64,000 bases of DNA from Apteryx mantelli. Lineage: Eukaryota > Chordata > Aves > Apterygiformes > Apterygidae. A program made the translations under genes and the position numbers. The notes below the pieces were generated by a model. It made no database searches. It was not told the DNA's origin and was given only the letters and a program-made list of their open reading frames with translations. Of the stretch, positions 29,891 through 43,800 are shown one piece after another (positions within the stretch are counted from its first letter, which is position 1; each line of letters begins with the position of its first letter). The stretch spans positions 84,299,268-84,363,267 of the forward strand of contig NC_089981.1 in NCBI RefSeq assembly GCF_036417845.1. The letters run 5' to 3'.

Positions 29891-31430
29891 CCTCAAAAAT
29901 AAGGACAAGATAGCTCTGCCATCCTTCCTCCCTGCTGTGTCCTCCCTCTTCCAGTAGTCAGCAGCTCGAGGCTGCCCAGGCAAGAGGTGGAGTCTCACAA
30001 CTTAAAAGTCCATGAATTTGCCTAAATGCTGAATTCATAGCGACATCCACAGCAACCTGATGAGGCAGTTGACAGATTAACTACACAAAGTACCTCTCTT
30101 TGCTGGTTCTGAGCCTGTTGCTTGACAGTTTGTTTTTTTTTTTTAATATCCTCTAGTTCCTGTTTTGAGAGACAGTGAATAATTGTTCTCAGCTCACCCT
30201 CCAGGTGTTGCAGCAAGAGCAGCCTCCTCCTGGAGATGTAGTTATACTGGCAGAGCTATTCCTGTATGAAAAGGAGAATAAATTACAGCTACAAAGCAAT
30301 TTTAGGTCATAAAGATTCAATCAGGCTTGAAGTTGAACTTGTAACTACTTCAGTCAAACAAAACCACACTTGTTGCCGAAACAGCTCTGTTGGTTCAAGA
30401 CCTGGCATGTAGACCTGGCCAAATATGCACTCTCCTTCCCTCCCCAAATTATTTCCCAGTGTTGCCCTCAAGGATGACTTCTTGTCTAACATCTCTCACT
30501 CTCAGGAAGCCTTTCCTGGGCAGTGGGACTAAGAACTACCCAAAGTCGGGTAGACTGGTGGGGACTGTGGCTGCCTCGTAGAACACAGTAATTCCTCAGT
30601 AAGCTGTGACCCAGTTGCCATGATAAGATAACACAACCGACTGTTGAGTGGAGGAAGGAACTGGATGCTGGCAGGCAGGGATCCCTTCACCATGTTGTGT
30701 TCCCCTGTTACCAAACTGTGACTTGCAGTATATTTACCAGACATCATTTTTTCACTGCTGCCTTTTCCCAGCCCTTCCTATGGGGGCCATTAATCCTGTC
30801 CCAATCTAATAGAGATACTGTCAGGACTGGTTTAGGGAAGGAGTGACCCTGGCTGAATCACACAGCCTCTTGTGGTCCCCTCCAGTCTGGTTCACTGTGT
30901 TTGACACTTCCCAGTGCCAGGATGCCAGGCAGAGCCACCAGGCTGGTGCACAATGTGTGTCCATTTGCTGGACAGAAGGAAGAGCATGGAGGAACCATGC
31001 CTCCAATGAACACCTTTAAATCAATACACCTCTGAAAGGTTTTCCTCCACTTGTTACCACTGTTCTGCTCACTCCCGGCTGTGACAAATAACATGACCCA
31101 GCCCTGAAACAAGCTGGTAATGTTTTATTGCAATACAGAGTCAGAAAAATCAAGGATACTTGTTCAAACATTTCAGGGAAGGGTGAGAGACATCCCTGTG
31201 GACTCTGACCACAAGCAAGAACAGAGCCAGGAAGTGTCTCCTTGAATGGATTAGGACAAATTCTCACATGGATGGGTGTTTAATGAAAAGCCATGAAAAC
31301 CAAACACTTGTCACTTCTGAAAGCCAGTCTGCCCTGTGCAGCTATTGTCACAGGACCCAGCCAACTTGCTTTTTAATGCATCTCTCTCGTCACCACGTTC
31401 CCCACGGTAAGGGTATGCCCCTCTGGACAA
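29891..31430. other. Non-coding stretch with one candidate coiled-coil exon
   Basis: Minus strand 30237-30070 reads YNYISRRRLLLLQ, HLEGELRTIIH, LSKQELEDIKK and QQAQNQQRE, followed by GTACTT as a possible donor. Upstream is a weak acceptor. The composition looks protein-like, but I recognise no family. Nothing else was seen. Confidence 0.3.
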
Positions 31431-31435
31431 GGGTA

Positions 31436-31500
31436 GAGGGACAGACAGACTAAATGACTCACTCAGGGCCAGAGGAAGTGGGAATCTGAGCTGGGAACGA
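31436..31500. repeat. Possible MIR-like SINE relic
   Basis: AGGGACAGACAGACTAAATG, then ACTCACTCAGGGCCAGAGGA and GAGCTGGGAACGA, resemble the conserved core of MIR-type SINEs. It is short and diverged. Confidence 0.35.
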
Positions 31501-34500
31501 CCGTCAAGGGGCTGCCCTTCTTCAGGCACCACGAATTGAGGTGTCCCTGTAGGGCTCCTTCCTCCTCACATAAACCTTTAGCTGTAGCTCCTGGCACAGA
31601 GAAAAAACAGCCCTGAGCATAAAACGCAAAATCTCTCAGGAGAAATTCAGATGAATACCCTGAGAAAAAAGACTGGCCATCCATAAATCCCTGTAGGGCT
31701 GCAGAGAAGCCTTTTGAGGAAGGGGCTTGGCTTTCCTTCTCATGCCCTCTTGTGGCTGTGTGCTGTTAGACCCCTTCCTTCAGTATTTCGGCCATGGAGA
31801 GATATACCATATCTCCTGCCCAAACCTCTGCTGCACAGTTTGGCTGGCCTAGCTGATGGCAGCACTGGCTGGGACACGTCCCAGGACAGCAGCTTTGTCA
31901 GTGCAAACCAGAGGAAGCCAACTCATATCTTGATGTGGTTCACAGGGACTCACTGAAGATGAAGATATGCCTCTGTCTCCTTTGAGACAGAGCCGGCGAT
32001 GTGCACCTCATGCATGTCCCCCTTCGTGTGTATGATAGCGTGCAGGTCCAGCCGGGTATCCTGCCTACTGGCACTGAAACAGCTTTGTGGGGGCAACTGG
32101 GGAGGCGATGGCTTTCATTTGGCAAACCCACCACAGGAAGGACCCTCGCTTGTAGGCCACATGTGGCCGGTGACTGGGTACGTGCCTGCCACGCAATGGA
32201 CAGATGCACCAACTTCTACCACACACCTTTGCCACAGGACTGACATGTTCATGCACACTCTCTGTCCCATGAGAGCATGGACTGGTCTAGAAAAAAATGC
32301 AAAATGGCAGGTTTCGGTGCAGGCTTTGGAGCTGGGATGAGCTGGCCTGAGCTGTGGCAGCCCCAAGGGCAGGTGGAGGTCCCTGCAGCAGAAGAGATGG
32401 AGGACAAAGCTGCAGCTAGGTGGAGAAAAGAAACAACACTAAAGGGTGTGTGGTCCTCTCTACTGGGAAAGGCAAGGGGAAAAGCCCTGGAAAGCCATAA
32501 GTCAGGGTGGGAGAGGAACTTTTTTGGACGCGATGTTGTTCCTCATATTTATGCTGAACAACGACTGTCTCCAGAAAGACTTAGGCACAGCAGCAAATCT
32601 CTCCGGGGATGGAGCAAGCAGCCTCTTCCAGCAGTATCATCTTCTGAACACTGTACAACTACAGCAGATCTTGTCCTCGCATCACCCCTGAAAGAGGGAG
32701 CCACTGCTTTCCGTGCAGAGAGTAGAGGCCCCAGTGTAAATTGTGTCCCCTGAGTTCATGCAAGAGGCCTTTGGCAAACACCTCCCAAGTCCGGTGCTCT
32801 TCCAAGTCTGGTGCCTGGTCCTGCTATTGCTTACTAATAAATCGGACCCAGCAAGTAGTCCTGTAGTTGCTGAGGTTAAGAAAAATAATTTTGAACTGAG
32901 AGCAAAGTTAGAACACAGCTTCTCCTCAGCAGCCAGAGTTTCAAAAAGGTCCCAAGATGTTTAATTCATGAATGTAAGCCAGGTTCCAGCTCTACTACAC
33001 TTTTCCTTTGCACAAGGCACAGAAAACCAGAATAAAATCCAGCCTAAAATCTCCCTTCTGCCAAGAGGCGCCAGCAGCAGGAATCCTCTGGAGGCTGGGT
33101 GGAGGGGCTTCTCCACTGACAGATCCGTACAGCCTGGAGCCTTTCCAGGGAGCCATTCAAAAGCCCTCTCTCCAGCCCAGCCCTGCTGCACCGCTCAGGG
33201 AAATCCAGCTTTCATAGAGCAATTTCCCATGCAACTGCCAGCTCTCCCACTGCTGTTTGCTTTCCAAGGGGAAACATTTCTAAGGCAGGCCAAATACTTT
33301 CCCATACATTAAGCCAGTTGCTGAAAAACTCCAGGAGTACAAGCATGAAATACATTCTCTTAAATGGCAGCAGCATGTTCCTGCATTCAAGTTGGGCAGC
33401 TCCTCATACATCACCTGAGTCTTTGCTGCCAGCTAGCAAACAGTGCACATCTCTGCACTTGAAACTGCGGAAAAGCCCTGAGGAATTATCTTTCCCTCAG
33501 AAAGAAGCCCCTCAGAAATTCAGTTGCCTCCAGAGAGAATAAGAGGAACTACACTTTGATCTGTCTTTAATTAGTATATGGGATTGCTTAGGGAACTCTT
33601 GAGGTCTCTTTCAATTAATAGCCAGTTCATTTGGAGAGATTTTTTTTTTTTTCTGGAAGCAGAGAGACGACTCAAAGCAGTGGAAGAGCTTGGCTAATGT
33701 AACATCATATAGCCAGTGGGATCATTTTTTAACAGAAATTACTAAACTTAGGCCACACACGTGGTGTTTTCCACTCTGTCACACTTGGAGATGTGCATCT
33801 TCTGCCTGACTCATGACCAAAAAGCCTGAAACCAGTTCAGAACTGGTCTGACAAACATAACAAATCACTCTCCATAGGCTCATTCCCTCTCCTTTGTGAT
33901 CACACCCAAAGGAACAAAAAGATCAGATTTTGGAGCAAGCAAAGTCCCCTTATACTATTCCAGCATGGTTAAAGTGGCCTTGCAGATCTCCTGCAAGGGT
34001 TAAAACAGCTTTCCTGCTGTAAAGAAAGAGGATCCCCGGGATCCCCCATGCATGAGTTGCATGAGGCAACCTTGCCAGTCAATGCTAGCAAAGTCAACAT
34101 TTAGCTGATTTTGGACTTAGATGTGGGGGAACTGAAGATGCCACCACCCAGAGGACTGACCACCTGCTTTGCTTCTGCCGCCAGCAGGGGGCTGTGCTAG
34201 CCGACGTGGGACATGAACACAAACAACTCCAAATCCATTTAGAAAATCCAACGCCAGGGTGCTGGACTTGATTAGGGTAATTCTCTACCAGAGCTTTTGA
34301 ATGACTCATTTTGCTGAGTTAAAGTAGGGCGATTACTGAATCCATTTAATGACTGGTTCAACATGATTTAGGAGACTTGTCTCCTGAATAAAGACTTTCC
34401 CAATTTCTCTTTCAATTATTCTCACATATGTGGCTGGAAACCATAGCTATACTTTTGTGGTGAGATGCCGAAGCATGAAATAATACATCCTGAGAAAGAG

Positions 34501-34806
34501 AGATATACTGATAAGCAGAATGATAATAATAACAATCATGCATCGCTGAAAAATGAAGGGAGGTACAACTTAGGATTTAAGTTAATGTCTTCCATGAGAG
34601 GGATTAGCCAGAAAGACGCTGGTATTGCTCAAAGAACAAATGTGGCTTGAGGTAAACCCAGATTCTCAAAGAAACAGATGACTGTTTATCATAGCAAAGC
34701 ATGGAGAAAATAATGCATCAAGACCAGAAAAGAGCATAAGTCAGAATTTTCACTGAAAATACCACAGAATTCAGTTCCTATTCATTTAAATGATTCATTG
34801 AGTGCC
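31501..34806. other. Non-coding stretch, nothing recognised
   Basis: Several frames of 70-158 codons occur (for example 32277-32753 plus) without family similarity or codon-level support. Confidence 0.4.
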
Positions 34807-34829
34807 AAAAAAAAAAAAAAAAAAAAAAA
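34807..34829 (+). repeat. A23 homopolymer
   Basis: Twenty-three consecutive A. No retroposed gene or SINE body was recognised immediately upstream. Confidence 0.95.
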
Positions 34830-37800
34830 GGTTACGATCTTAAATTTAAAATGGCATCAGATATTCACTAGAAACCAAGGATGTAACCTGAGTGGAGATC
34901 TGTGTATTCTCAGCTTCAAAAGCCTAGGCATCTAGCTCAAAAAAACCCGCGTGCTGGCTCACAGTGAGAAAACTGCAAGATGCCAAGTCCTGGCACCTTC
35001 CTCGGTCACTCCTACTAGACACACAAGCAGCCTGCCTCTGCACAAAGCATGCAGAGGCTATTCAGCATCTATAGTGCAAAAGTCAGTTGTAACACAAATG
35101 CTGGGGTCACAGCATGTGTATTTCTCAAAAGTAGATATAAATCAGTTACGAATTAAATGCCCATCTCTGCAGAGCTTTGGCCAGTTATCCTCCTCGCTCA
35201 GTTTCCCCACTGCAAGTGTGAAGTTCCAATAAGCAAACGTCTTTCTAATATGCCTTTTTTACTTCTTTTCCTTCCTGCTTTTCTTCCTCCTTTCAGCTGT
35301 CAAGTTGGTGACGGGATGATCGGTGGGTGCAGTGGAGCCCACCACAGTTTCGTAAACACTCGGCAGCTCCTAGGAAACTCTTGCCTAGTCGAAGGTCTCC
35401 CCAGTTGAAGGTCTCCCCCAAGCTTGCCCATAGCTGCTCACCCAGGACTTCCATGTGGGGGGAAGCGCAATAGCAGCTGCAGTAGCACTATTCAGTGATG
35501 CAAAACCGCCAGAAATCGCCAAGAGGGAACCAAAAGGAGGTGTTCTCAGCTGTGACTGTGAACATACATCCCTGGTCGGGGCACGTCTCTGAGCAAAAGC
35601 CTGAATAGAGCCACCAGGGCTCCACTGGTGAATGTCAGTGATGCTCCAAAGGACTATGAGCTGAGGCAAGGAAGCAGCAGAGGTCAGGCCAAAACAGGAG
35701 GTCATAGAGGGGAGTAGTACAGAAGTGAGCGAGGGCTAAGGGAGCAGCAGGAAGGAGGAATTTGGAAGACAGATAGAGAAACTAGGGACACCTAAACTCC
35801 AAAATGTTGAATGAGTTTAGTGGAGAGGACTGGAAGTGAGACCTTGCACCTGGGATTTTCAAGGTAGGTGTTACAGATTAATGTCAATATGTGCCCCTCT
35901 TTTCTCCAAGACTCATATCTTTTTCTCCGAGATACACATCTTTTTCTTTTATCCTCTTTCTTTCTCCGTAATCCTGGCCTCCCTTCTCCTCTCCCTCAGA
36001 CCAGTTGCTTTCTCCCCTGGAGGCCACTTCGGCTCTCTCCCCTTCCAGTTTCAGTCCTGCCCCCCATCTCTGCACTGTAACTGCTCTCCGATGGTGCCCA
36101 GGCAGCACCACAGATTGAAGCATGGAAACAAAGCTCAAAGCCAAAAGCAAAGGGCAAAAAGGGGGTCTCCAAGCCCCAATTAGCAATGAAGTCCATTTTC
36201 TATTGGCTGAAAGCCCACTTCAGTTTTCCCTGACTTTTTAATTTGGTCAGATCAAGGTTTGTCTCGTATCCAAACCTGCCTTATTTGAGTTTGGGGTCAT
36301 GTCTGCTTCTAAGGCCAGACTGAGAGAAAGAGGAGACATTACTAATGCAGGGAAACAGAACAATCTGCTAAACATTACCCAAATCAGCAACAGGATTTCA
36401 GCAAATATTTCTGGATGATTAGGCTCGCCCCGGGGTTCAAATCACCAATTCTTAACTTCAGCAGGATAGCTAAAAGATGCTTCTGCAATGCTGACCGCTG
36501 AAAATGAGCAAAAGGCCATGCAGAAATAACTACACACACACACTGCTGCAGCACGGCCTCCAGATGTCAGCATCAACTCAAGGAAGAGAGAGGCGCCGCT
36601 GAAATGCTGCAGAATAACCGCATGTGCAGGCTTTGCCTTCCAGAAACGCTCTCCTGGAGTTCCTGCTCTCCTGTCCGGCACAAACAGGCAGGTGAGAGGG
36701 TTTCCAGTTTTTCACCTGGGAAAATAGGTTCACAGACAAAGCCAGGCGATGTGGTTTGTAGCCATACATGCAAACATTTTACGTATGCAGTATGCTGACG
36801 TACAGCATACATGCATGTGCTTGGGCGCCAGTAGGTGCTCATTGCATGTATGTAACATTGATCTTGGACCTTTCAGCAGATAAGAAGGCTATTTGCCAGC
36901 AGCTTTACATGAAGGCAAAAGCAAAGCACATTCTCCAGTACTTTTTACAACATTATGTATATTCATCTCTGCCAGTACACGTTCCTGTTGTGCCATATAA
37001 TGGATGGACTGAGGAACACAGTGGTCCGCCATGGATAAAGAATCCGAGCACATAAGCATGGACTGCATCCCCAGGTGGCATAAGGCAGCCTACCTTAAAG
37101 TCTGCATAGGTCAACATTAGCTGACGGGGAATTGCTCATCTCCTCTATCATCTTTGGTCTGGTAAGTTCATTTTCTGCCACCCTTTTGGCAATGTAAATT
37201 TGCTTATTAGAAAAAGAAAAGAATTAAAAAATCCCACCTCTGCCTCTTCTTCTCCTTAACTCTGCCCCCATCTTTAAACTCCACAACTTTTAAATGCAGC
37301 CAAAGTTTATCAGGAAGGAAAAAAGGTCAAAAATTCTGCACAAAGCAGGAATTTACACAGTCCCTGTTACTGGAGCGTGAAATAGAATAAAGTCACCAGC
37401 ATTGCAGCTCTGCCCCTGGCCGGGGGAAACCACAGCCCAGCCCCTGCTCTATCTACATTTCCTCCAGGCATGCTAGGCTCATTTTAAACTGCGTATGTCG
37501 AGTGCCATCACAGCAGAGCCAGGGCAGAGCAGAGCCTAATGGAAACCACCAGACTGGCCTGAGGAGCAGAGCAAGGCTTTGAGCAGCTCACCTACCCCAA
37601 ATTCAGGGCCACAACGACGGTACCATGAGCCGACCCTGCGCCTGAGAGGTGAAAGCTAGCGGAGGCACGGCTGCCTGAGCAGCAAACCTCATGGTCTTCT
37701 CCTGCAGCTTCCCCAGCCCGACCCCATGTCCTGACCCCCACAAAACCCCACCAGAAAAGCCCCACCACAGAGCTCTGACCCACTGCCGCAGCTGGTCGCT

Positions 37801-40800
37801 CTTCTGCAGCGTAAGAAAGGGAGATGCAAGTCAATGTTTTTATACAAAAATACCCACAAGATCCTCACACACCCAAGTGCTCATCCTGAGAAAAGTACTG
37901 TACATAACAACGTTCAAACAAGGCCGGGGGTGCTGAAGGGATCATGACACGAAAGATTAATGGATCTATTCAGCCAAAGGTTGTCAGTTAAGTCAAGCGC
38001 TGCTAATGCGGGATGCTGTCCTGAGACCTCTATTAGCACAATGACGAAGCCTTTTTTAAGTCCTCTGTGTAAAAGGCATAATCCTCGTATGCCAATGGAT
38101 CATATCCTTGAGATCCCTGGAGACTAGGGCAAATGTGGAAAGAAAGGGAAAGGAAATCCCTTATTTCATAATGGTGCAAACAGACGTGTCAGGAGAATTA
38201 CATCAACATGCAGCACATGTGAAATTTAATACTCTTCCTAATGCATTTAGATGAGGCAAAATGCAAAGTCTATACTGCCTCTGGGAATAATTCTGGTAGG
38301 AAGCTCTCACCACTAGGAACCAAGGACTTTCTACTTACTCTGGAATTCGAGCCTTTGTTTTCAAAGCTTTCCTGAGAGACTTCAAAACCAAGTTTGTTAA
38401 GTGTACATTACTCTTTGAAGATCTGTTTTCCAGAATGAAACACCAGTACTCTTCCCAGCAATGCTGGTACAAAACAAAAGCAACATGCCTGAAAATCAGT
38501 AAATATTCATGGACATGAAGATAATCTGCAAAAACGCAGAGCCTCATCCTTTGCACCGTGGAAGACCAAGATAAGCAAACACACGCAGCCCTTGTCCCTT
38601 GCCTGGTGTCAGCTGGAATTGCTGCAATGGTGCATCAACGCTGCATGGATTTCCACCAGCTCTGACTGTTGCCTATAGGTCCCTCAGAGCCTTATAAACC
38701 CAAGCAATACTTTCTTTGGAGTTTTGCAGACAGGAGGAGCCTGAGATCTTCTGGCTGTTTCTTTTTTCCCTTAAATCAGGCCATAGAGATGGGATTCAGC
38801 AAAGGATATAGCTCAGATGAGGCTTGAATTCAGACAAGTGACTTGAAGTGATGATTTCCCCCCCCCACCATGCTGCAGATGATCAATGTATTATGCATGA
38901 AAATAGCGCCAAGCACAGATGGGGTGGGAGTAGAAGGTGTGAGCTGATAACAGTAGCAGCCAAGCTCTGCTAGAAAAGACTCTACAACCCACTTGCGTAT
39001 TAAACAGAAAAAGGATGCAACATGCATGAGAGACTAGTCATGGTTTAAAGGGCCAAACAGTTTAACTGCCACGAACACCAAGGTTTATGCAAAAGTTTGA
39101 GTGACATGGTTGCCAGAGGAAGCAGAGGATTAGCCTTGATGATTTGAGGAAGTGTCTTCCCATCTTGTATTCTTGGATAACCATAGGGGAATGAGTGAAA
39201 TACTTATTCTAGGTTTTAAAAGCTGGAGACAAGGAATGCAAAGTGGTGACATGGTGCTGCATCAGATATTGCCTCCAGCAGGATCCTGGTTCATTCCCAG
39301 CACAGTGCTGAGAACTTGGCACCAGATCCAAAGCTGAAGCAAACAAGGATTGATCCATGGACTGAGCTGGGGTTTGGATCCAAGCCCTTGAAGATCAGGC
39401 ATGCGTGGCCTGATCCCGAAGAAACAGTGGCAGTTTGGACAGGTGGCATGTCACTGACTTGGAGCCAGGGGGGTACAGACTTCAGCGGGAGGATGAGCCT
39501 GGAGACCTCACAGCACTGTCTGCAAAAGGACCTGGCACTGCAAGAAAAGAGTTTAGCAAGCATGCTATCCATTCAGGACCCATGAGGAAGCAGTGCTGAT
39601 CCAAAGAAAAGCCCACAGCTCCCCTGGTCAGCCTTGTAGCCCTCTAGAGATCATTGCAAGAGATGAGCTACTTCCCTTATACAACCAAACCATGAAGAGA
39701 AGATACTCTGTTTCTTAAACAGCTTCTTTGAAGGAGCCCCAGCCTTGGATTATGCACCTGAGAGCAGGCAAAACAGCATTGTCTTTGCCAAATCCAACCA
39801 TAGCTGATCCCTGATGCAATAAAATGTTTGCCTTGAATCACCAGAGGTTGAGGATGCGTTTATCTGGAGGATCATCTGGGAAGTAACAGGCAAAGACAAC
39901 AAAGACTTCCTAGCAGCGATGTATTTCCCTATTACAGGGCTCTGCAGAAGCCCATCCTTACACAAAGAGATCCCTGCACTAGTCCAGTCCTTGCTACCAG
40001 CACTGCTCATGGTGCCAGTATCATTACCAGTTACAGGAAACCAGTGTCTGAGGGAACTAAGGTGCATATTCAGAGACACACAGAGATCCTTGCAACTTGG
40101 GGACATAACAATGTTTTGAGAAGTCAGGGCAGCAGGCACTGTATAGAGAGATACATATTTTACATCGCTTAGGGGCTAGGATCTTATGACATGTAACTGT
40201 TTCATTGTGCAAAAATTCAGTGCACACCAGCCTGGTCAAATTTCCTCCAAAGAGGGTTCAAATGCTCAAATTTGTCTGTGCACTGCCCAACTTAAGCTTG
40301 CAAAGAAACCTTCCATAATGGGAGCTTCCCAGGGAATAAGGTTTCAGCCCACATATTTCCCATAGCCCTAGGGGCTGCAACCCACGCATGGGTTTCCACC
40401 TAAAATCAAGAGCAGATGTGTGATGGAAAGGGTACAGTGGGATTAGGGGACTGGAGGAGTCTAACCCCCACGATGGCTGGTGGCGGTACGTGTTGCACCA
40501 TGCTGACTGCTGCTGGCCATGTGGCTGGGATCTGCATCACTGAAGCTGTTGCTGCTCCGCCTCCAGCTCCCAGCTTGGGTGGCTGCCTACAAAAACTGCA
40601 CAGACCTTGTCCATCGAGACCTGTGCATCAGTCAGGATTTGGCCCCAATTTATCCTACATGACTGTCCTTATCTCATGCATTTTCAAGGAGCTCAGCAGC
40701 AATTTATAGATCAAAGCTAATCAATAATTCCAGAGCCCTCTCACCATATTGCTTTCACTAAATTACTGCTTCCTTTGAAACAAGAAATCTTAATAGACCG

Positions 40801-43800
40801 CAACACAATGCCAGACAGACTGTCACTACCAAATTATGTTTATTTATTCTCTCTCTGGCTCTTGGCTGGCCCCATTACCAGCATATCTTAGTGTCTTTCA
40901 GACATCAGCATATTTGCCTTCATTCCCTTCCCCCTACCCCGAGGAACACATCTCCTCTCAAGTACAAAGTGGACTGACATGGCAAGTTTTGAGCCTATTT
41001 AACACCAGCTTTATCTGAGGAAAACTAGATTCAGTGACAATGCCTCAGAATTAATTACATGAAGGTGAATTCCCATCACAGAGCCTGGCACAATGTCACC
41101 GTAAACATTCTAACAGCCAGCCTCTGGCCCGCGGCTGCTTTTGTGCAGCGTAAAGCAATTATTTGTACCTGCTTGGCGAGACGTGTCAGCCCCTTGCAGG
41201 TGCTGCGGTCGAGCAAACACGGCTCACCTTCATTACTCACTAGCGGGGCAAAGAAAAGGGTGCACGGTCTCTCTCGGCTGTGTTCAGGCCCTTCCGGACT
41301 GCGAAGGCAGCTACTCGTGTAAAAACAATACGGCGACCGCTATCTTGCAGATGAAGCATAGCCAGGCTGAGTGCTTTGACCAAAAGCAGAGATGGGACTC
41401 GAGGCCAGGGAGACAAAGTATGACGTGCGTATCTCAGCCTCAAGACCATCCTTGACAAGCCCTGCAAACCGGCACCAAATGGAGACCAAATCTCATCTCT
41501 CTTTTGTCAAGTTTCTTCAGACCCTTCCTCTCCCTTTTCACCTCCCCTGATTCCTCGCAAATGGCCTTGGTGGAAACCCTTTTCATCCTACACACACCAG
41601 CTCCAATTGCTTCCCCTTCCCGTTGTTTCAGCTGTTGCAGCTGACACATTCCTACTAGATTTCTTTTTTTTTTAAACAAAGAGGGAAGGATTTTTTTTTC
41701 CACATACCTGTATTACAAATTTGCTCAGAGCTGAATTGACACTAGGATATGCCTGTAAAGTTCAGCAGAAATGTATTGTAGGAGAGCAGAGGATAAAAAT
41801 GAGTAAAGTTGCATTCCAGCACAGAGCGAGGAAGGGAAACCTTATCCACTTCTTCTGGGGCTCGCTGTAGCTGGGATGTAATGTGCAGTTTTCCTTCATC
41901 CTCCTCAAGAGCCGCCAGCTCCTGGGCAAGGACAAAGGGAGGGAGGGATGAGGGCAGGTCAGGGAAGGCTGAGACGAAAGGGGGGTGCCCATGTAGAGGG
42001 GGAGGCTGTACAGAGAAGAGGACTGGGAAACAGAGATAGAAATGAGCAGTGGAGGAGACATCTCTGGCTTACAGGTGCTTGGCTTGCGCAAGTAAGTTAC
42101 CGCACACTGATCGAATGTTCTCACAAGTACTGCACACCATCCACACATGTTCTTCCATACCACAGACTCACCTTTTCCTGGAGGAAAAGAGCTGTCTGCA
42201 GATCCCAAGCTCTCCTTCTGTCTTGGCCAGTCGGGGCGGTGAGGCTCTTTTAGCAAATAGCAGAGGCAGATCAGATTTACCCAGGGGCTTTGGGATTTAG
42301 CTCGTGATCTTCTAGACAACTTGCAGCCTTGGCCTCCCTGAATTGACTGCGGGCTGCAGAGGACCTTGGGGTCATGTGGGGAAGAAGTGCCGAAGAGCCT
42401 GAACTGCCCAAAAGATGTGGGGTAAATGGAGAAGGGGACACACGAAACTCAACTCCAGAACCAGAAGCAACACAGATACTCTCCTGGGCGGAAAGTTGGG
42501 TCGGTTGACGTGCAGTGGGCTCCATGCACAGGAGCAGATGGGCCGAGCATCAGTGAAAGGAGCCCAAGTGGTCCCCGAGGCAGGAAGTTTTCCAGCTGAT
42601 AGGCAGAAAAGCGGGCTATTCTTGGCAAACTCAGTCACAGTGTAAAAACAAAGTTCTTCCTTACTAGGGAAGAAATTGACGGGCCTTGCTGGGAGCAGAT
42701 GCCACGGCACACAAAAGGTCAGGTCTCGTTCTGAAAGCCTCTCCTGCCAGCAGGAAAAATCATTTTAAAATGTCCCCCAAACAACCGCTGCCCCCCCCCC
42801 CCATCAAATACCAAAATGAGGAAATCACCTCAATGTGGGGGAAAGAGCTGTGGTAGGGATGGCAAGTGTCCCCGTCCAGCCCATAAGCCTTAGATCCCTG
42901 TCCACCTGACAACCTCATTATTAAAAAGCCAAGTCTAATTAAGATGGGAAGGAACAATGGGTACATCCTGTTCCTGCAACACGGCATGTTGGGGAGGTAG
43001 TCACATCCACGGAGACCCAAGCCAACGTTAACAGAGTCACAGTGTGGCTGGCTGTATACGGGACTTTCATAGGTGATGTTCAGCCTGTTTAGATGTCTGA
43101 GTTATGTCTTTGGTGCTGTGGGTGGCCTGGGTCTGTCTGCACCAGCCAGTATAAAGTCTCCCGGTACTCTACAGAACTGTGTCTCAAACTCTACCGTTAG
43201 CGTGATGACAAAAGAAATCAGCACTATGAATCAGAGCTGTGTCAGCACGAAGGTTTCTCACCTTCAAGGTCTCCCACCACCACCTATTTCTGCTCTCAGC
43301 TGCTCCAGAAGGACCAGATTCATTCACATCTGTGGAAGATTGCCTGGTGGTATCTTTATGTCCCATGCACAACATACCTAAACCTTTGTTAAAACCCTTT
43401 CTTGTCCATGATACCTGGTAAAATGGACAAATGTGGGAATTCAGGACACATGGCAGAGCTGTGTGACCCCTATGTGCAAGTGTCATTTACTTCTTACTTA
43501 CGTTCATGAATATGAATTACCCTTCTGTGATCAAGGCTAATTATTTCCATTAAGACAATTTACTATTACTCTGAACTCAGCATCTTCACTCTCCTGTTTT
43601 ATTGATTTTCAAATGAACTTGTAGTGAGCAGCAGTCAAACGTTGGCCAAAACTTAGGACCTGAACTGACGAAGTTTTGTTTCGGCTGCATCATCCACTGC
43701 AGAGGTCACAGTTAAGTAAAATCAGCTTAAACTGGGATTGGAAAACTGCGTCTGCTACATTAGCAGAGAGATCAGATGACAGATTTAGTCTGGCTTCATT

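Noticed and set aside
32277..32753. 158-codon plus-strand frame
   Set aside because: No motif, no splice context and no compositional support for coding.
41762..42319. 185-codon minus-strand frame
   Set aside because: GC-skewed sequence with overlapping frames on the other strand and no family resemblance.
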